64,000 nucleotides of DNA from Chionoecetes opilio (GCA_016584305.1 JACEEZ010000139.1:1-64000); one strand, 5' to 3'; counted from the first letter of the stretch, positions 46,301-57,144 are shown. Numbers and translations: made by a program. The notes: generated by a model not told the origin, from the sequence alone.

Positions 46301-46885
46301 TTTTCATTGATAACAATGTATCGCCATCAGAAAAAGCTATAAAACTTTGCCAGGAAATAATAATCAGTGTCTCAGAAACCAGGAAAGTGACGGAATTATA
46401 CAAAAACAATTAGTGTGTCCTGCCCCGCAGCCGCCTGCCCGCAACTCAATTTTGGGCTCTGCCACGCCCAGAGGATGATTACCCTAACCTAACCGAACCT
46501 TCTAAACGGGAGGGGCTCCGTCCCCCTGACGGGAATATTAAATAACCGAAACGTAACCTAAACCTTAACTACGGTAGCGACCGCGCAGTTCTCGTCCACT
46601 AAAACCAATTTAGCCCACATGAACCTTCATTTAGCCCTTCATCTGTCACTGCAGTTCTCTTCTAACAATCACCTCCTCCTTTTCATCACCAGTAGCTACG
46701 TATATATATGCCCGAAAGTTAAAACATTAACAACAAATCTCCCCGCCTCACACTGTCATCGCTTTCATCTTTGTTTGTTATGGTTGGGTGAAGCGGTTGG
46801 CCCTACCGTGTGGTAGATGTGTTGTCAAACTGGTCAAGCCAAATGCCTGTTTGGTTCGACGAAAACGCTTCGTGTGATAGCGCTT
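43383..46885. mobile_element. Giant foldback element, termini AAGCG(G/C)(G/T)TATCACACGA
   Basis: Left arm 43383 to about 44110 and right arm about 46075-46885 are inverted copies over roughly 700 bp with indels. Shared blocks include TTTCGTCGAACCAAACAG, GGTTGGGCCAACCGCTTCAC, GACGCGTTCATGTGGGCTAA, GGGAATATT, GGCCAGGTAAATGTAGGGTA and TTTGCGACGGAAG. A second inverted pair is nested inside (44440-44496 with 45263-45320, around CTGCCAGCGACCACTG). No transposase is present in it. Confidence 0.8.
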
Positions 46886-46898
46886 CACAAAACCATTT

Positions 46899-47325
46899 AA
46901 GCGGGTATCACACGAGGGCTTTCGTCAGACTGTTTCGTCGAACCAAACTTGTATTTGGTTGGACCTGTTCATCGAACACTGACAACACATCTAGCACACG
47001 GTTGGGCCAACCGCTTCACCCAACAATAACAAACAAAGATGAAAGCGATGACAGTGGGAGGCGCGGAGATTTGTTGTTAATGTTTTAACTTTAGGGGCAT
47101 ATATATACGTAGCTACTGGTGATGAAAAGGGAGGAGGTGATTGTTAGAAGAGAACAGCGACATATGAAGACGCGTTCATGTGGGCTAAATGGGTATAGTG
47201 GAACGAGAACTGCGCGGTCGATCGCTACCGCGTACCACTTAACAGATTATTTTTGCTTAGTATAATGTGCAGTATAATCCATTTCTGCATGCGTAATCTT
47301 TAAAACATATATATATATATATACT

Positions 47326-47357
<32 letters not shown>

Positions 47358-47489
47358 TGAAGAAATTATAAGAGTTGTCAATAATGCATAGACACACCCC
47401 GACCTCCCTCCCACCCACCCCCATCCTTAGGAGGTTAGGTTAAGTTTTTGGTTATGTTAATATTCTCGTCAGGGGGTCCGACAGGGTTT
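46899..47489 (+). mobile_element. Extra left half of the foldback family
   Basis: It begins AAGCGGGTATCACACGAGGG only 13 bp after the previous element ends and repeats the left arm order through GTGGGCTAAATGGG and CGTCAGGGGGTC. It is interrupted by 47225-47425, which includes an (AT)n tract. It stops at the ambiguous base at 47490. The opposite end was not found. Confidence 0.75.
47310..47355. repeat. (AT)n microsatellite
   Basis: TA alternation within the extra foldback half copy. Confidence 0.95.
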
Positions 47490-47499
47490 NGATTTTTTT

Positions 47500-47983
47500 T
47501 GGGGGGGGAGGCGTCCATTGAAGGCTGCGGGGATAGATTAGAAGCTTTCCCTTTCTCATCTGGGACAAAGCGTAGTGATTCCCCAAACTCGGTTTCAATC
47601 TTTCGGCGAACATGTTTCTTTGTCGCTGGTTTCAGTGGATAATACCACGGGACATCATGGATCTCTAAGCCTAGATGTGAGGTTTATCATAGGCAGTACC
47701 TCTGGGTTGGGGAATAATTCAGTCCTTATATACAAGAGAGTTCCTCGAGGGCTTCTATCTCAGCCTCTTCGTAGCGTGCTCCCTCGCTTTCTTCCTGATT
47801 TTCACCTGCACCAGACCTGGCGGCCGCTGGGGAATCATCTTTTGTGAAGAGTTTGTAGCACGACTTGTGGTAGTGACCCTCTGCAGCAACAAGGTCTCTG
47901 CTAAGTAAACCAAGGATTCTCTGGTTGAGTTTCCTTGTTGCTGCTCTGCGGATCTTCTCATCTGCTCGTAGCTCAACACACGC
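47500..47983 (-). pseudogene. Fragment of a YHxxCY-motif transposon protein
   Basis: The minus strand reads RAATRKLNQRILGLLSRDLV, AAEGHYHKSCYKLFTKDD, an acidic EEAEIEALEEL stretch, then after frame changes PWYYPLKPATKKHVRRKIET, EFGESLRFVPDEKGK. The R.....R.L....RDLVAAE.HYH..CY block is common near the N-terminus of multi-copy uncharacterised proteins in arthropod and cnidarian genomes; I infer a zinc-binding Cys/His motif. It is fused at 47984 to a duplicated tail of the neighbouring hAT-like gene. Not functional as it stands. Confidence 0.65.
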
Positions 47984-48110
47984 TTGTCGACGCGCAGGAG
48001 GTACATGGCGCTGGCCCTCGTCCTTTACAGCGCCGTCATTGACCACCTTCAGAGCCCTGACGCGGTTCTTCAGTGCCTCGTCGATCGACACACTGATCGG
48101 ATCTCTGATT
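47984..48110 (-). repeat. Partial duplicate of the hAT-like gene C-terminal end
   Basis: Reverse-strand bases matching 48200-48330 (CGCAGGAGGTACATGGCGCT, CCTCGTCCTTTACAGCGCC, GAGCCCTGACG(C/T)GGTTCTT) but lacking an internal segment of about 50 bp present in the other copy. It forms the boundary with the YHxxCY fragment. Confidence 0.8.
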
Positions 48111-48134
48111 ACACTGACGCACCTCTGATTGCAC

Positions 48135-50355
48135 TCAGAGGGAGAAGGCCGAGCAGGCGGCCTTGGTCCGCTTGGGAACCTCGCTGCGGTGGTGCTTGAC
48201 GACGCGCAGGAGGTACATGGCGCTGGCCCTCGTCCTTTACAGCGCCGGCAAACTGCTTGATGAGGGCGAACGCACGCTCAGCGCTGTCATTGACCACCTT
48301 TAGAGCCCTGACGTGGTTCTTCAGTGTTTCGTCCGCGAGTAGGTTCTGGGGGTGTTCTTTCCGATCCGTCAGCAGCTCGAACAACCGCTTGCTGCGACTG
48401 GTGACGAAGCCGCTCAGGGTCGTGGTGTTGGTCACTCTCAACCCTTTCCCCTCGAGCCTCTTTAATGCCTTCTTGGACGCAGGCCTTACCAGGTTCTCCA
48501 GCATCCGCTTTTTCTCCCCATCTTCGACTCTGTCGTCGAAGAAAGCCAAGCGCGATCAGGTCTTCTGAAAGATACCAGAGGTGGCGAGAAAGAGCCCTGG
48601 TACCCTCTGCGCCGACTTCCTTGTCAGGATACTCGTTGAGGGCCTGCAGGAGCTCCAGATCGTTCTTTGGAGCGTACTCCGGAATCAGTGCCTCGTGCCA
48701 GTGTTTGATGTACAAGAGGCTGATGAACAGCGCCACTTGACGGAGGCCTCGTTGAATGCGAGCTGGCAGCTCCAACTGGTCGGCGAAGAGCGTCATCTTG
48801 ACGGCGTATATGGCCTTGGCCATCCACCTTGCTTGGTGGTAGGCACCGGGAGCTCGGAATCGGATCTGTCCCTCGCTTCCTCCGAGGAACAGGAGGCACA
48901 GTCGGAGGAGTTCATCGTAGTCCTCTCGTGGGTTGCTTCCGTCATAGAGAACTGTTTGTAGGAACGTAACCATCTGTACGAGGGGCAACTCAAGGGCGTT
49001 CTCCAGTGGCTCCTCATCATTCAATGTGAGGTACGATCCACGATCAAGGGATTCCCAGCGTGACCGGAAGCGCTTGAAGGTTGGGATCTCGGGACCAGTG
49101 GAAGGGCCGCAGCACTTTTCGAAGACGTGCTTCAGGACAACCTCCAGTACGTGGTGCCGGCATGCCAGCCAGAGCAGGGAGCGACCGAGGAGATTTTCCA
49201 GGTGTACACAGGCGCCTGCGAGCATGCCGCTGTTCGAGGCCGTCATATCGAAGGAAAGAATAATGATCTGCTCCCTGGCACCGACTCGCTCGACCTCCTG
49301 GAAAACCGTCCTTGCGACTTCTTGTCCCGTTCCATCTTGTGCGACGGGGACTCCCAGGATCTCCTCGAAGTTCTGCCCGGTCGCAACCACGGCAATGCGG
49401 TCCTCTGAAGCCCATTTCGAAGTCGCTTTCGGTAGTAGTTTGCCGTCCCAGTGGAGAACCAACGGAGGAGGATCCTTGAAGGCCTGCCTCCCTTTCCAGT
49501 TGAATGGCAAGTGTCTCCCTGCTCCTGGTCCTTGAATGATGGACAGTGCTCGGCGAAATGACAAGTTGACTGACATCGTGGCCCAAGTCCTTCGCTGTCG
49601 TGAGGTAAGCGCTCGAGGCCTGATGCACGGACAGCCCTTCTCGGTCCCAGGCCGACGTTAGCTCGATATTTAGGGACAGCTTGTTTGTTGGTGCTCGCCG
49701 GGGTAATTTTGTTGCCGGTGCCTTGAAGTCGCCGTCCTCATCTTCCGACGATGTAGTAGACGATGAGGAAAGGCCAGATCGCGGGTGGGGGACCTTCTCC
49801 AGTAGGCGTTCCGTTTCAGCCTCCTGCTTCCGCTTGCGGTTTTCCAACTTCTTAGCGGCTTCCTTTTTCTTTTTTTCTTTCGCCACTTCGGCGACATCGA
49901 CGCCGGTCATGGACGAACTGGAACGATCTTCTCTCTGCGAAATGAGGAAGCTTTTGTCCTCATCCAAGATATCCCTCCTTTCAAGAACGTCTGCGCTGGA
50001 GATGTCGAAAAGATCTTCCAGGTCGCCCTTCCAAATCTTCCGCTGCAGATCGGCCCCGTCAGTTATCCTGTTCCGATCCTTCTTCAGGGCTGGTACTCCT
50101 CGAACAGATTTTTGACGTTCCTCCTAATGTTCGCGGTCGGTTTTCGTTGTCAGCTTCGCCTTGCCCCAGATGGCCTTCAGCTTCTCACTCGTTGCCGACA
50201 CGGAATCAGGGACAGTTTTCTTGAATACGTGGTGCTGATACATGAAGAAAAGGAACACTTGCTCCTGCGAGGGCAAGCGAGCACCAAGGATGTCTGGTTC
50301 TGGAGCTTGTCGAGCAAACCACATCTGCGAAGACTTTCTAGTAGCCGCTATTTTA
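48135..50355 (-). pseudogene. hAT-like transposase gene, frameshifted
   Basis: It probably begins after the acceptor-like CTTCTTAG at about 50356: MWFARQAPEPD, YQHHVFKKTVPDSVSA, WKGDLEDLFDISSADV, then a Lys/Glu coiled coil (EVAKEKKKKEAAKKLENRKR). The catalytic-like core follows at 49480-48570: PPPLVLHWDGK (first Asp), QIIILSFDMTASNSG (second Asp), LLWLACRHHVLEVVL (C-x2-H, as in hAT enzymes) and GAYHQARWMAKAIYAVKM. The C-terminus has NDSAERAFALIKQF, an hAT-dimer-like segment, and in the corrected phase ends SEVPKRTKAACSAFSL, stop 48135-48137. Frame breaks at about 50125, 49490, 48555 and 48230 inactivate it. The length of about 730 codons suits the family. It is more GC-rich than its surroundings, which suggests a recent arrival. 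Confidence 0.75.
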
Positions 50356-50736
50356 CCTAAGAAGGAAAGAAAAAAATTATCTAATTCTACATAAACCGAT
50401 TACATCTACGATTCTACACCGACACACAAATAGGTATATGTAAGAATGTCTCTGTTTCACAGTTTATATCAACTCGAAACACGACCAATAGACACAGTCC
50501 TTACCATCCGGTCCGCACTCTCAGCCCGTGTCTTACAATCTGCCGCTGCAGTCGCCCGGCCACGCGGCGCAACACCACGTGCTGCAGTTGCCTAGCAACA
50601 GCCGTGAGTTGTTGGGGCACCTCCGTTCCGCGCGGCCCGGCCGTTAGACAATTGACATATAGATCAAAGGGATTTCATAATTTTGACTGGAGCCCGATAT
50701 ACTGGCGAAAGTGCGCGACCCCTAATTATTATTAAA

Positions 50737-51086
50737 AAACTGTATATTCAATTTTGATGAGAGTACCCTTAAAAATTCGCAAATAAATCGTAGGTGGTCA
50801 GTAGGGTGTTTCATTTTGTCGAAGTCGATAGTTTTGGTTCATATCGATGCTGCCCGTGTAGTATATATGCTGGTGAAGTGTCGTGCCAAATTTCAGCTCA
50901 TTCCAATAAGGTTTTTATTGGAATGAGCTGAAATTTGGCACGACACTTCACCAGCATATATTCTCACGGGCAGCATCGATATGAACCAAAACTATCGACT
51001 TCGACAAAATGAAACACCCTACTGACCACCTACGATTTATTTGCGAATTTTTATGGGTACTCTCATCAAAATTGAATATACAGTTT
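50737..51086. repeat. Near-perfect 173-bp hairpin with 5-base loop
   Basis: Arm 50737-50909 and arm 50915-51086 are reverse complements with only a few mismatches, around loop GGTTT. The outer edge AAACTG/CAGTTT is followed on the right by CGGCTATCCAAAACAGACAG. A lone right-arm end with the same continuation occurs at 52066-52200, so this is a repeat family and probably not a read artefact. Confidence 0.88.
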
Positions 51087-52065
51087 CGGCTATCCAAAAC
51101 AGACAGACACACAGACAGAACACACGGCTTCTACTAAAGTATTTTTTGACAAAGGTGGACGCGTGCGCTCCGATTTTGCGTTCCGCGTTCCGGTGCGCAC
51201 TACCATAATTCGGTGCGCAGGAGCGCGGAGCGCGAAAATCTGAACTGGGAGCGCGGAGCGCAACTTGAATTTCGCGCTCCTTTCTGGCGCCCTAATCGAA
51301 GACTACTTTTCCTAAAAAAAAATCAGCGGCAACAATGCGCATGGTTTAGTAAATAGCAGGCCGGCAAAGCGTTCCCAACCTGGGGCCGGATACTCGAAAG
51401 TTACTTGTGTCGGTCACTCAAGTTGGTGGCAAGTGCACAGTCTTTCTTTGACCTGTGGCAACAAGTCCCAGTCGAGTTCAGGCGTCCAAGGCGTGTGGTT
51501 CTGTTAAACGTGCTCTCAACGTGCTCTCCACTAGTTTCCCAGCTCGGCTGAATTAGTGCCAAGGACTTAAAGTACGGGTTTTTCTTTTTGTGCCTTTTAC
51601 TGTATTGTTTTTCATAATATATAAGGTAAATAACTTCTAGAAGCTGTTTTTTTTATTATATAGCTATTATTTGGGAGTGCAGAGCACACCGGGCCGGCTG
51701 TGCGGGCGCGCAGAGCGCAGCTGCATCACCACGCGCACCGGAGCGCGCCCACCATTGATATTAGACAAGTGCTTGTGGGCCCTTCGGACCCATGTATTGA
51801 TGTTTGTAGTAGTAGAATATATTAGGCAACATGTGATTGCAAACTCCAATTCTGTTGTTGCTGTCGTTGGTTACTGGTCTATGCCTTGGGGTAGACCACG
51901 TTCCGTGTGATTCCAACACACGCACACAAACGTCCATGAGTCTACTGAATTTGTGGAATGAGGCCAGACGGTACCGTAGAGTTTTTCCGGTAATCTAGTA
52001 CTCCTAAAGTGTTTTTAGCCCAAAACCCCCCTTCAAAATTATTCAATCGACATGGGACCAAGCCA

Positions 52066-52200
52066 CTTACCACTTACGAATTATTTGCGATTTTTTTTAG
52101 CCTACTCTCATCAAAATTGAATTTACAGTTTCGGCTACCCAGAACAGACAGACAGACAGACAGACAGACAAATAGATACACGGCTACTCCTATAGTATAT
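52066..52200 (+). repeat. Single-arm copy of the hairpin family plus (CAGA)n
   Basis: TTATTTGCGATTTTT, TACTCTCATCAAAATTGAAT, TACAGTTTCGGCTACCC, then a CAGACAGACAGA microsatellite (52143-52172). The left arm is missing. Confidence 0.75.
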
Positions 52201-52210
52201 TAAATGACAG

Positions 52211-52300
52211 TTGAAGACACAAAATGACACACTCTCCAGATAGCCCCTTCTAACTTTCCTGAAATCACTGATGTAGAAAGTAAGTATGAACGCCACCACA
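52211..52300 (+). repeat. Exon-like repeat (copy 4)
   Basis: CTCTCCAGATAGCCCCTTC, CTTTCCTGAAATCACTGATG, TAGAAA then GTAAGTATGAACGCCACC. The donor-like site and its downstream sequence match copy 3. Confidence 0.55.
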
Positions 52301-52793
52301 CGTCTGTACATCAAAAAGAAACATTGCCCTGCGACTTTAGTGTTATCTACGGGGGGGAGGCTCTTCTGCAGGGTACTTTGGGGGGAGGATCTTCACACAT
52401 ATGATGCATTAATTCATGCACATATATTTGTTCATAATAGAAAAGGAAAAAGAGCTAAAACAACCTATGAAGCGATGTAAATGTTAAGACTGGCAACGCC
52501 CAGGTCACAAGAAGAAGAAGAAGAAGTGAGTAGCTGTGGGTGACGTGTGATTCCTTGTGGTGGTGATCACGGTGGTGGGAACAGCACGGCCTGCTCTGTG
52601 GTGCTGCAGTGTGCCTCACTCACTCACCTACACACACTCCTGCATACAGGCAGCGGCTACAGGTGTTCAGGTAGCTAAGTGTGTGTGTGGTGTGTGTGTG
52701 AAGGGTCTACATAGGTAACGGCCGCAGCCAGGGAACGGCCGCATATATAAACAATGGGAAATACTTTTGGAACTCATCCTTCGGTGTTGTGAT

Positions 52794-53470
52794 GAAATCG
52801 GCCCCCGTCGTAAATCGTCCCGCGGACGCTTATTTAACCTAAATAACTACAAAACCTAACACAAACCTATCCTAAGCCTAACCTAACCTAAACCAGACCT
52901 AAACATAACTTAAATATAACTTAACCTAAAAACTATGTTTGCCGATCTGAGGGGCGATCTGATAGAATTTTTTTAAAGTGGTTAAAGGGATATTATAAAG
53001 GCGATGTAGGAAAAAGTTCTTACGGCTAGTAACCAGGGTAGAACACGCAGTAACGTACTCAAGTTGGAAAAGCGTAGACATAGAAAGGAAATAGGGAAAA
53101 AATGTTCATAAGTAGGGTGGTAAATGACTGGAATGGACTCAGTCGTCTGGTGGTCAATGCGGAGTCAATAGGGAGTTTTAAAAGGAGATTAGACAATTTA
53201 ATGGATGGGGATGAAAGGCAGATGTAGGCTATGGTGTTAAGTAACAGGAACTACCAAGTGTATAGGTCTCACGGCCTCTTGTAGCTTTCTTATGTTTTCT
53301 TCCCTCAGATCGCCACATATAGTTTTCTAGGTTTAATTTAAGTTATATTTAAGTTATGTTTAGGTCTGGTTTAGGTTACGTTAGGTTTAGGATAGGTTTG
53401 TGTTAGGTTTTGTAGAGTTATTTAGGTTAAATAAGCTTCCGCGGGACGATTTACGATGCGGGCCGATTTC
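52794..53470. mobile_element. Long-TIR MITE split by a CR1-like LINE
   Basis: GAAATCGGCCC...CGTAAATCGTCCCGCGG (52794 on) mirrors CCGCGGGACGATTTACG...GGCCGATTTC (ending 53470). The arms continue through CTAACCTAAACCAGACCTAA and its mirror, to GATCTGAGGG (about 52955) and CCCTCAGATCG (53302). The LINE 52960-53301 sits at the centre. Confidence 0.85.
52960..53301 (+). mobile_element. CR1-like LINE 3' end (ORF2 C-terminus and tail)
   Basis: The plus strand reads FFSNR-like to RVVNDWNGLSRLVVNAESIG, SFKRRLDNLMDGDERQM stop (about 53228). This is followed by the tail AAGTAACAGGAACTACCAAG, CACGGCCTCTTGTAGC and TTATGTTTTCTT. It identifies the four other orphan tails in the window. Confidence 0.8.
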
Positions 53471-53623
53471 CTGCACGACACCGGCTTTGACGGAAATGAA
53501 CTACCGCACTCTATTGTATGCTTATTGTACTTCACATCTGTAAAGGTTCCAGCGTGCGCTCAGCCTTGGTTAACCCACACGGCCGCTATGAAATATGAGG
53601 TGCCTCAAAATTTTTAAAGTCCA

Positions 53624-53912
53624 GTTAGGTTAGGTTAGGTTAGGTTAGGTATACTTTGTGGTTAAGATTAGGTTAGGTTAGGTTAGGTATACTTTGTGGT
53701 TAAGATTATGTTAGGTTAGGTTAGGTATACTTTGTGGTTAAGGTTAGGTTAGGTTAGGTATACTTTGTGGTTAAGGTTAGGTTAGGTTAGGTATACTTTG
53801 TGGTTAAGGTTAGGTTAGGTATACTTTGTGGTTAAGGTTAGGTTAGGTATACTTTGTGGTTAAGGTTAGGTTAGGTATACTTTGTGGTTAAGGTTAGGTT
53901 AGGTTAGATTTT
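53624..53912 (+). repeat. TTAGG-type tandem array with TATACTTTGTGGTTAAG spacer
   Basis: Two to four GGTTA(GG) motifs alternate with TATACTTTGTGGTTAAG for about nine units of 30-40 bp. TTAGG is the arthropod telomere repeat, but the spacer shows this is an interstitial derived satellite. Confidence 0.9.
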
Positions 53913-54204
53913 TACATATAGTGACTTTGATGATTTTTTGGGAGCCATAAATCACTTATATTTGCTTCCCCCACCCAAAAACCCCGTATTCCCGCCAGCT
54001 CCCCAGGCTTGTTGGCTAGAGGGGGAAGAAAAAAAAGATAGGGGTGAAGGACTTCTTCCAAAGTTTTACCGGGAAATATGGCCTACCAAAAAAATCACTG
54101 ATAATTTATAGTTTCACCCAACCAACGATTTTCTGATGCACCTTATGTTTTTCTGGTGTTTTTATGTGTTGTGAATGAATCTGCTAACCGTTTCTGTCGC
54201 AATA

Positions 54205-54235
<31 letters not shown>

Positions 54236-55764
54236 GTGTAAAAGTTACCTTTTTTTGGTAAAATTCTAGTGTTTGCCATACTCTCCACTTCCCCAAACAA
54301 GTTTGGGGAAATGTGCAAATGCGGGGTTTTCGGTGGGGAACAATTATGGTCGGAAAAACACGTAATTTGAGAGTTGTGTAGGGGGGTAAAATTCCCTAGA
54401 ATCCTTAGGGAATTTCCCTAAATCTGGAGAAATTCCTAACCAAAATTAAAAACCTAACCTACCTTCTACCCCAAAACCTAATAAAACTAACCTAAAACCC
54501 CCCAAATCCTACCTAACCTAAAATCTAACCTCAAAACAGTCTAACCTAACCTCCAAATTTTCTAACCTAACAAAAATTAACACTCCTACAAAAACCCTAC
54601 CCTAATCTAAAATTAACCACCCTAACCAAACATTTCACCTTTTTCCCCCAAAATACCCAAGGGTCCCAACTTTTTTAGGGGAGGGGGGGAGGCCCTCGAA
54701 TTCGTTTTTTTTTTTTTGAAGGATTTTAGGTTCAAGGTTTGGGAGTTGGGAAGAAATTAAAGTTATTTTTTTGGTTTTTTTTTTAAAAAACAAATCGAAA
54801 AAGGTTGCAAATTTATTACACAAAAAATACCCGCTTTAAGGTCCCCAAAAATTGTTTGGGGGGGAAATCAACCAAAATCCTTTTTTTTTTTGGGAATGTT
54901 TGGGTTTAGATATGGGGTTAATATGGTTTAAATTAGGTTAAAGTTTAGGTTTTTTTTTTTTTTTTTTTTGTTGCTTCCACCAAAAACGGTGCCAAATTCC
55001 CCATTTACCATAAAAAAGAAATAAGGGAGGTTGGTTTATTAAATACAACCAAAACCTTTAACCCTAGGCCTCCTGTTCTGTTTGGGGGAATAAAAGGGCC
55101 CCAAAACCTTTTAAACTTGACCTCCCTAGGGGGATGAGTGCCAATTCCCTTTATTTTGCCCCCTAACCCCTGCCCAAAAACTCCCGACTTGTTGCCACCT
55201 ATAAAAAAAGAAGGATTGACCTTTATTTAAATACCAACAACTCTCCGACCCCCTTTGACACCCCTGTAACCTCTCTGTGCACTACCTCCTCCCGCCCTAA
55301 CCTTCCAAATTTTTTGACCCTGTTTAACCTGACTGGACCGCCCTTTAAAATTTAAAACTGTAACTAATTAAAAACCTTGACCCCCCAACTTGGAACTTCC
55401 CCTGAAAACCTTGCCTAATGTAACCTGCCTGGGCCTAACTACCTGCCGGGCCTGGCCGCCCGACCCCCCGTATCACTTCTTCCTAACCTAAGGGGGGCTC
55501 CGACCATGACCCCCCCAGGTTATCCACTCTTGCCATACCTAAAACCTGGTCTTTAATGCGGCGTCCGCTTTTTCAAGCCCCCCCGTTATATTCCCCGGCC
55601 ATGTAAGGGCATTAAGTGCCAGCATTAAAAAAACTGGTTAGGCCACATTTAAATACGTCCCCAAACCCCCAATTTGGGGTTTCAATTCCCGGGAGGCCGG
55701 GTTAAGTTACCGCCCGGGCCCGGGGTTTCCCCCAACCCCTAAAGTTCTTTTCCGGTGCCTGGCC
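53913..55764. other. Homopolymer-rich, low-confidence sequence
   Basis: Long T, A, G and C runs and repeated CCTAACCT scraps (54430-54640). No intact gene or element end could be supported. I suspect poor consensus. Confidence 0.6.
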
Positions 55765-57027
55765 CCACCACCCGGCTACGGGCCACTGTCTTGCATCACC
55801 TCAACTGGTCTGGGTTCAAGTGCCGAGGCAAGTGACAGCTGGTTACGCCCACCACCTGGCTACTGCCACTGTCTTGCCATCACCTCAAGCGGGTCTGGTC
55901 AAGTGCCGAGGCAGTGACAGCTGGTTACGCCCAAACCACCGGCTACTGCCACTGTCCTGCCATCACCCAAGCTGGTCTGGGTTCAAGTGCCGAGGCAGTG
56001 ACACTGGTTACGCCCACCACCCGGCTACTGCCACTGTCCTGCCATCACCTCAAGCGGGTTTCTGGGTTCAAGTGCCGAGGCAGTGACAGTGGTTAGCCCA
56101 CCACCCGGCTACTGCCACTGTCTTGCCATCACCTCAAGCGGGTTTGGGGGTTCAAGTGCCGAGGCAGTGACAGCTGGTTACGCCCCCCACCTGGCTACTG
56201 CCACTGCCCTTTGCCATCCCCTCAAGCTGGTCTGGGTTCAAGTGCCGAGGCAGTGACAGCTGGTTACGCCACCACCCGGCTACGCCACTGTCCTGCCATC
56301 ACCTCAAGCTGGTCTGGGTTCAAGTGCCGAGGCAGTGACAGCGGGTTTTACGCCCACCCCCCGGCTACTGCCACTGTCCTGCCATCACCTCAAGCTGGTC
56401 GGGGTTCAAGTGCCGAGGCAGTGACAGCTGGTTACGCCCACCACTGCTACTGCCACTGTCTGCCATCACCTCAAGCTGGTCGGGGTTCAAGTGCCGAGGC
56501 ATGACAGCTGGTTTACGCCCACCCCCCCGGCTACTGCCACTGTCCTGCCATCACCTCAAGCTGGTCTGGGTTTCAAGTGCCGAGGCAGTGACAGCTGGTT
56601 ACCCACCACCCGGCTACTGCCACTGTCTGGCCATCACCTCAAGCGGGTTTGGGGGTTCAAGTGCCGAGGCAGTGACAGCTGGTTACGCCCCCACCTGGCT
56701 ACTGCCACTGTCTTGCCATCACCTCAAGCTGGTTGGATTCAAGGCCGAGGCAGGACAGCTGGTTACGCACCACCCACCCGGCTACTGCCACTGTCCTGCC
56801 ATCACCTCAAGCTGGTCTGGGTTCAAGTGCCGAGGCAGTGACAGCTGGTTACGCACACCACCTGGCTACTGCCACTGTCCTGCCATCACCTCAAGCTGGT
56901 GTGGGTTCAAGTGCCGAGGCAGTGACAGCTGGTTACGCACACCACCTGGCTACTGCCACTGTCCTGCCATCACCTCAAGCTGGTCTGGGTTCAAGTGCCG
57001 AGGCAGTGACAGCTGGTTACGCACACC
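55765..57027 (+). repeat. 84-bp minisatellite, about 15 copies
   Basis: The unit runs from GTGACAGCTGGTTACGC through CACCTGGCTACTGCCACTGT, CCTGCCATCACCTCAAGCTG to GGTTCAAGTGCCGAGGCA. The last three copies (about 56760-57020) are nearly identical; earlier ones carry one-base indels. Because 84 is divisible by 3 the array stays open as a 28-residue repeat (AGYAHHLATATVLPSPQAG..), but no start, stop or splice context supports a gene. Confidence 0.93.
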
Positions 57028-57144
57028 TACCTCCAACTCGTCCAGAGGAATTCTCGCCGCCGTCGGCGAGCGTTCCTTTCTTAACGTTTCTGTGTGTTCC
57101 TTTTTGGGCGGCATTCCAGTTTTTTATCTTGATATTCTATAGGG

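Noticed and set aside
49044..49535. Long open frames on both strands over the hAT-like gene, including a 169-codon plus-strand frame.
   Set aside because: High GC content opens other frames. Only the minus-strand frames carry conserved motifs in the right order.
53624..53912. A telomere.
   Set aside because: TTAGG motifs are interrupted by a regular non-telomeric spacer, and ordinary sequence and transposons continue on both sides.
55765..57027. CRISPR-like array of direct repeats.
   Set aside because: The whole 84-bp unit is repeated with no unique spacers, and the window is eukaryotic.
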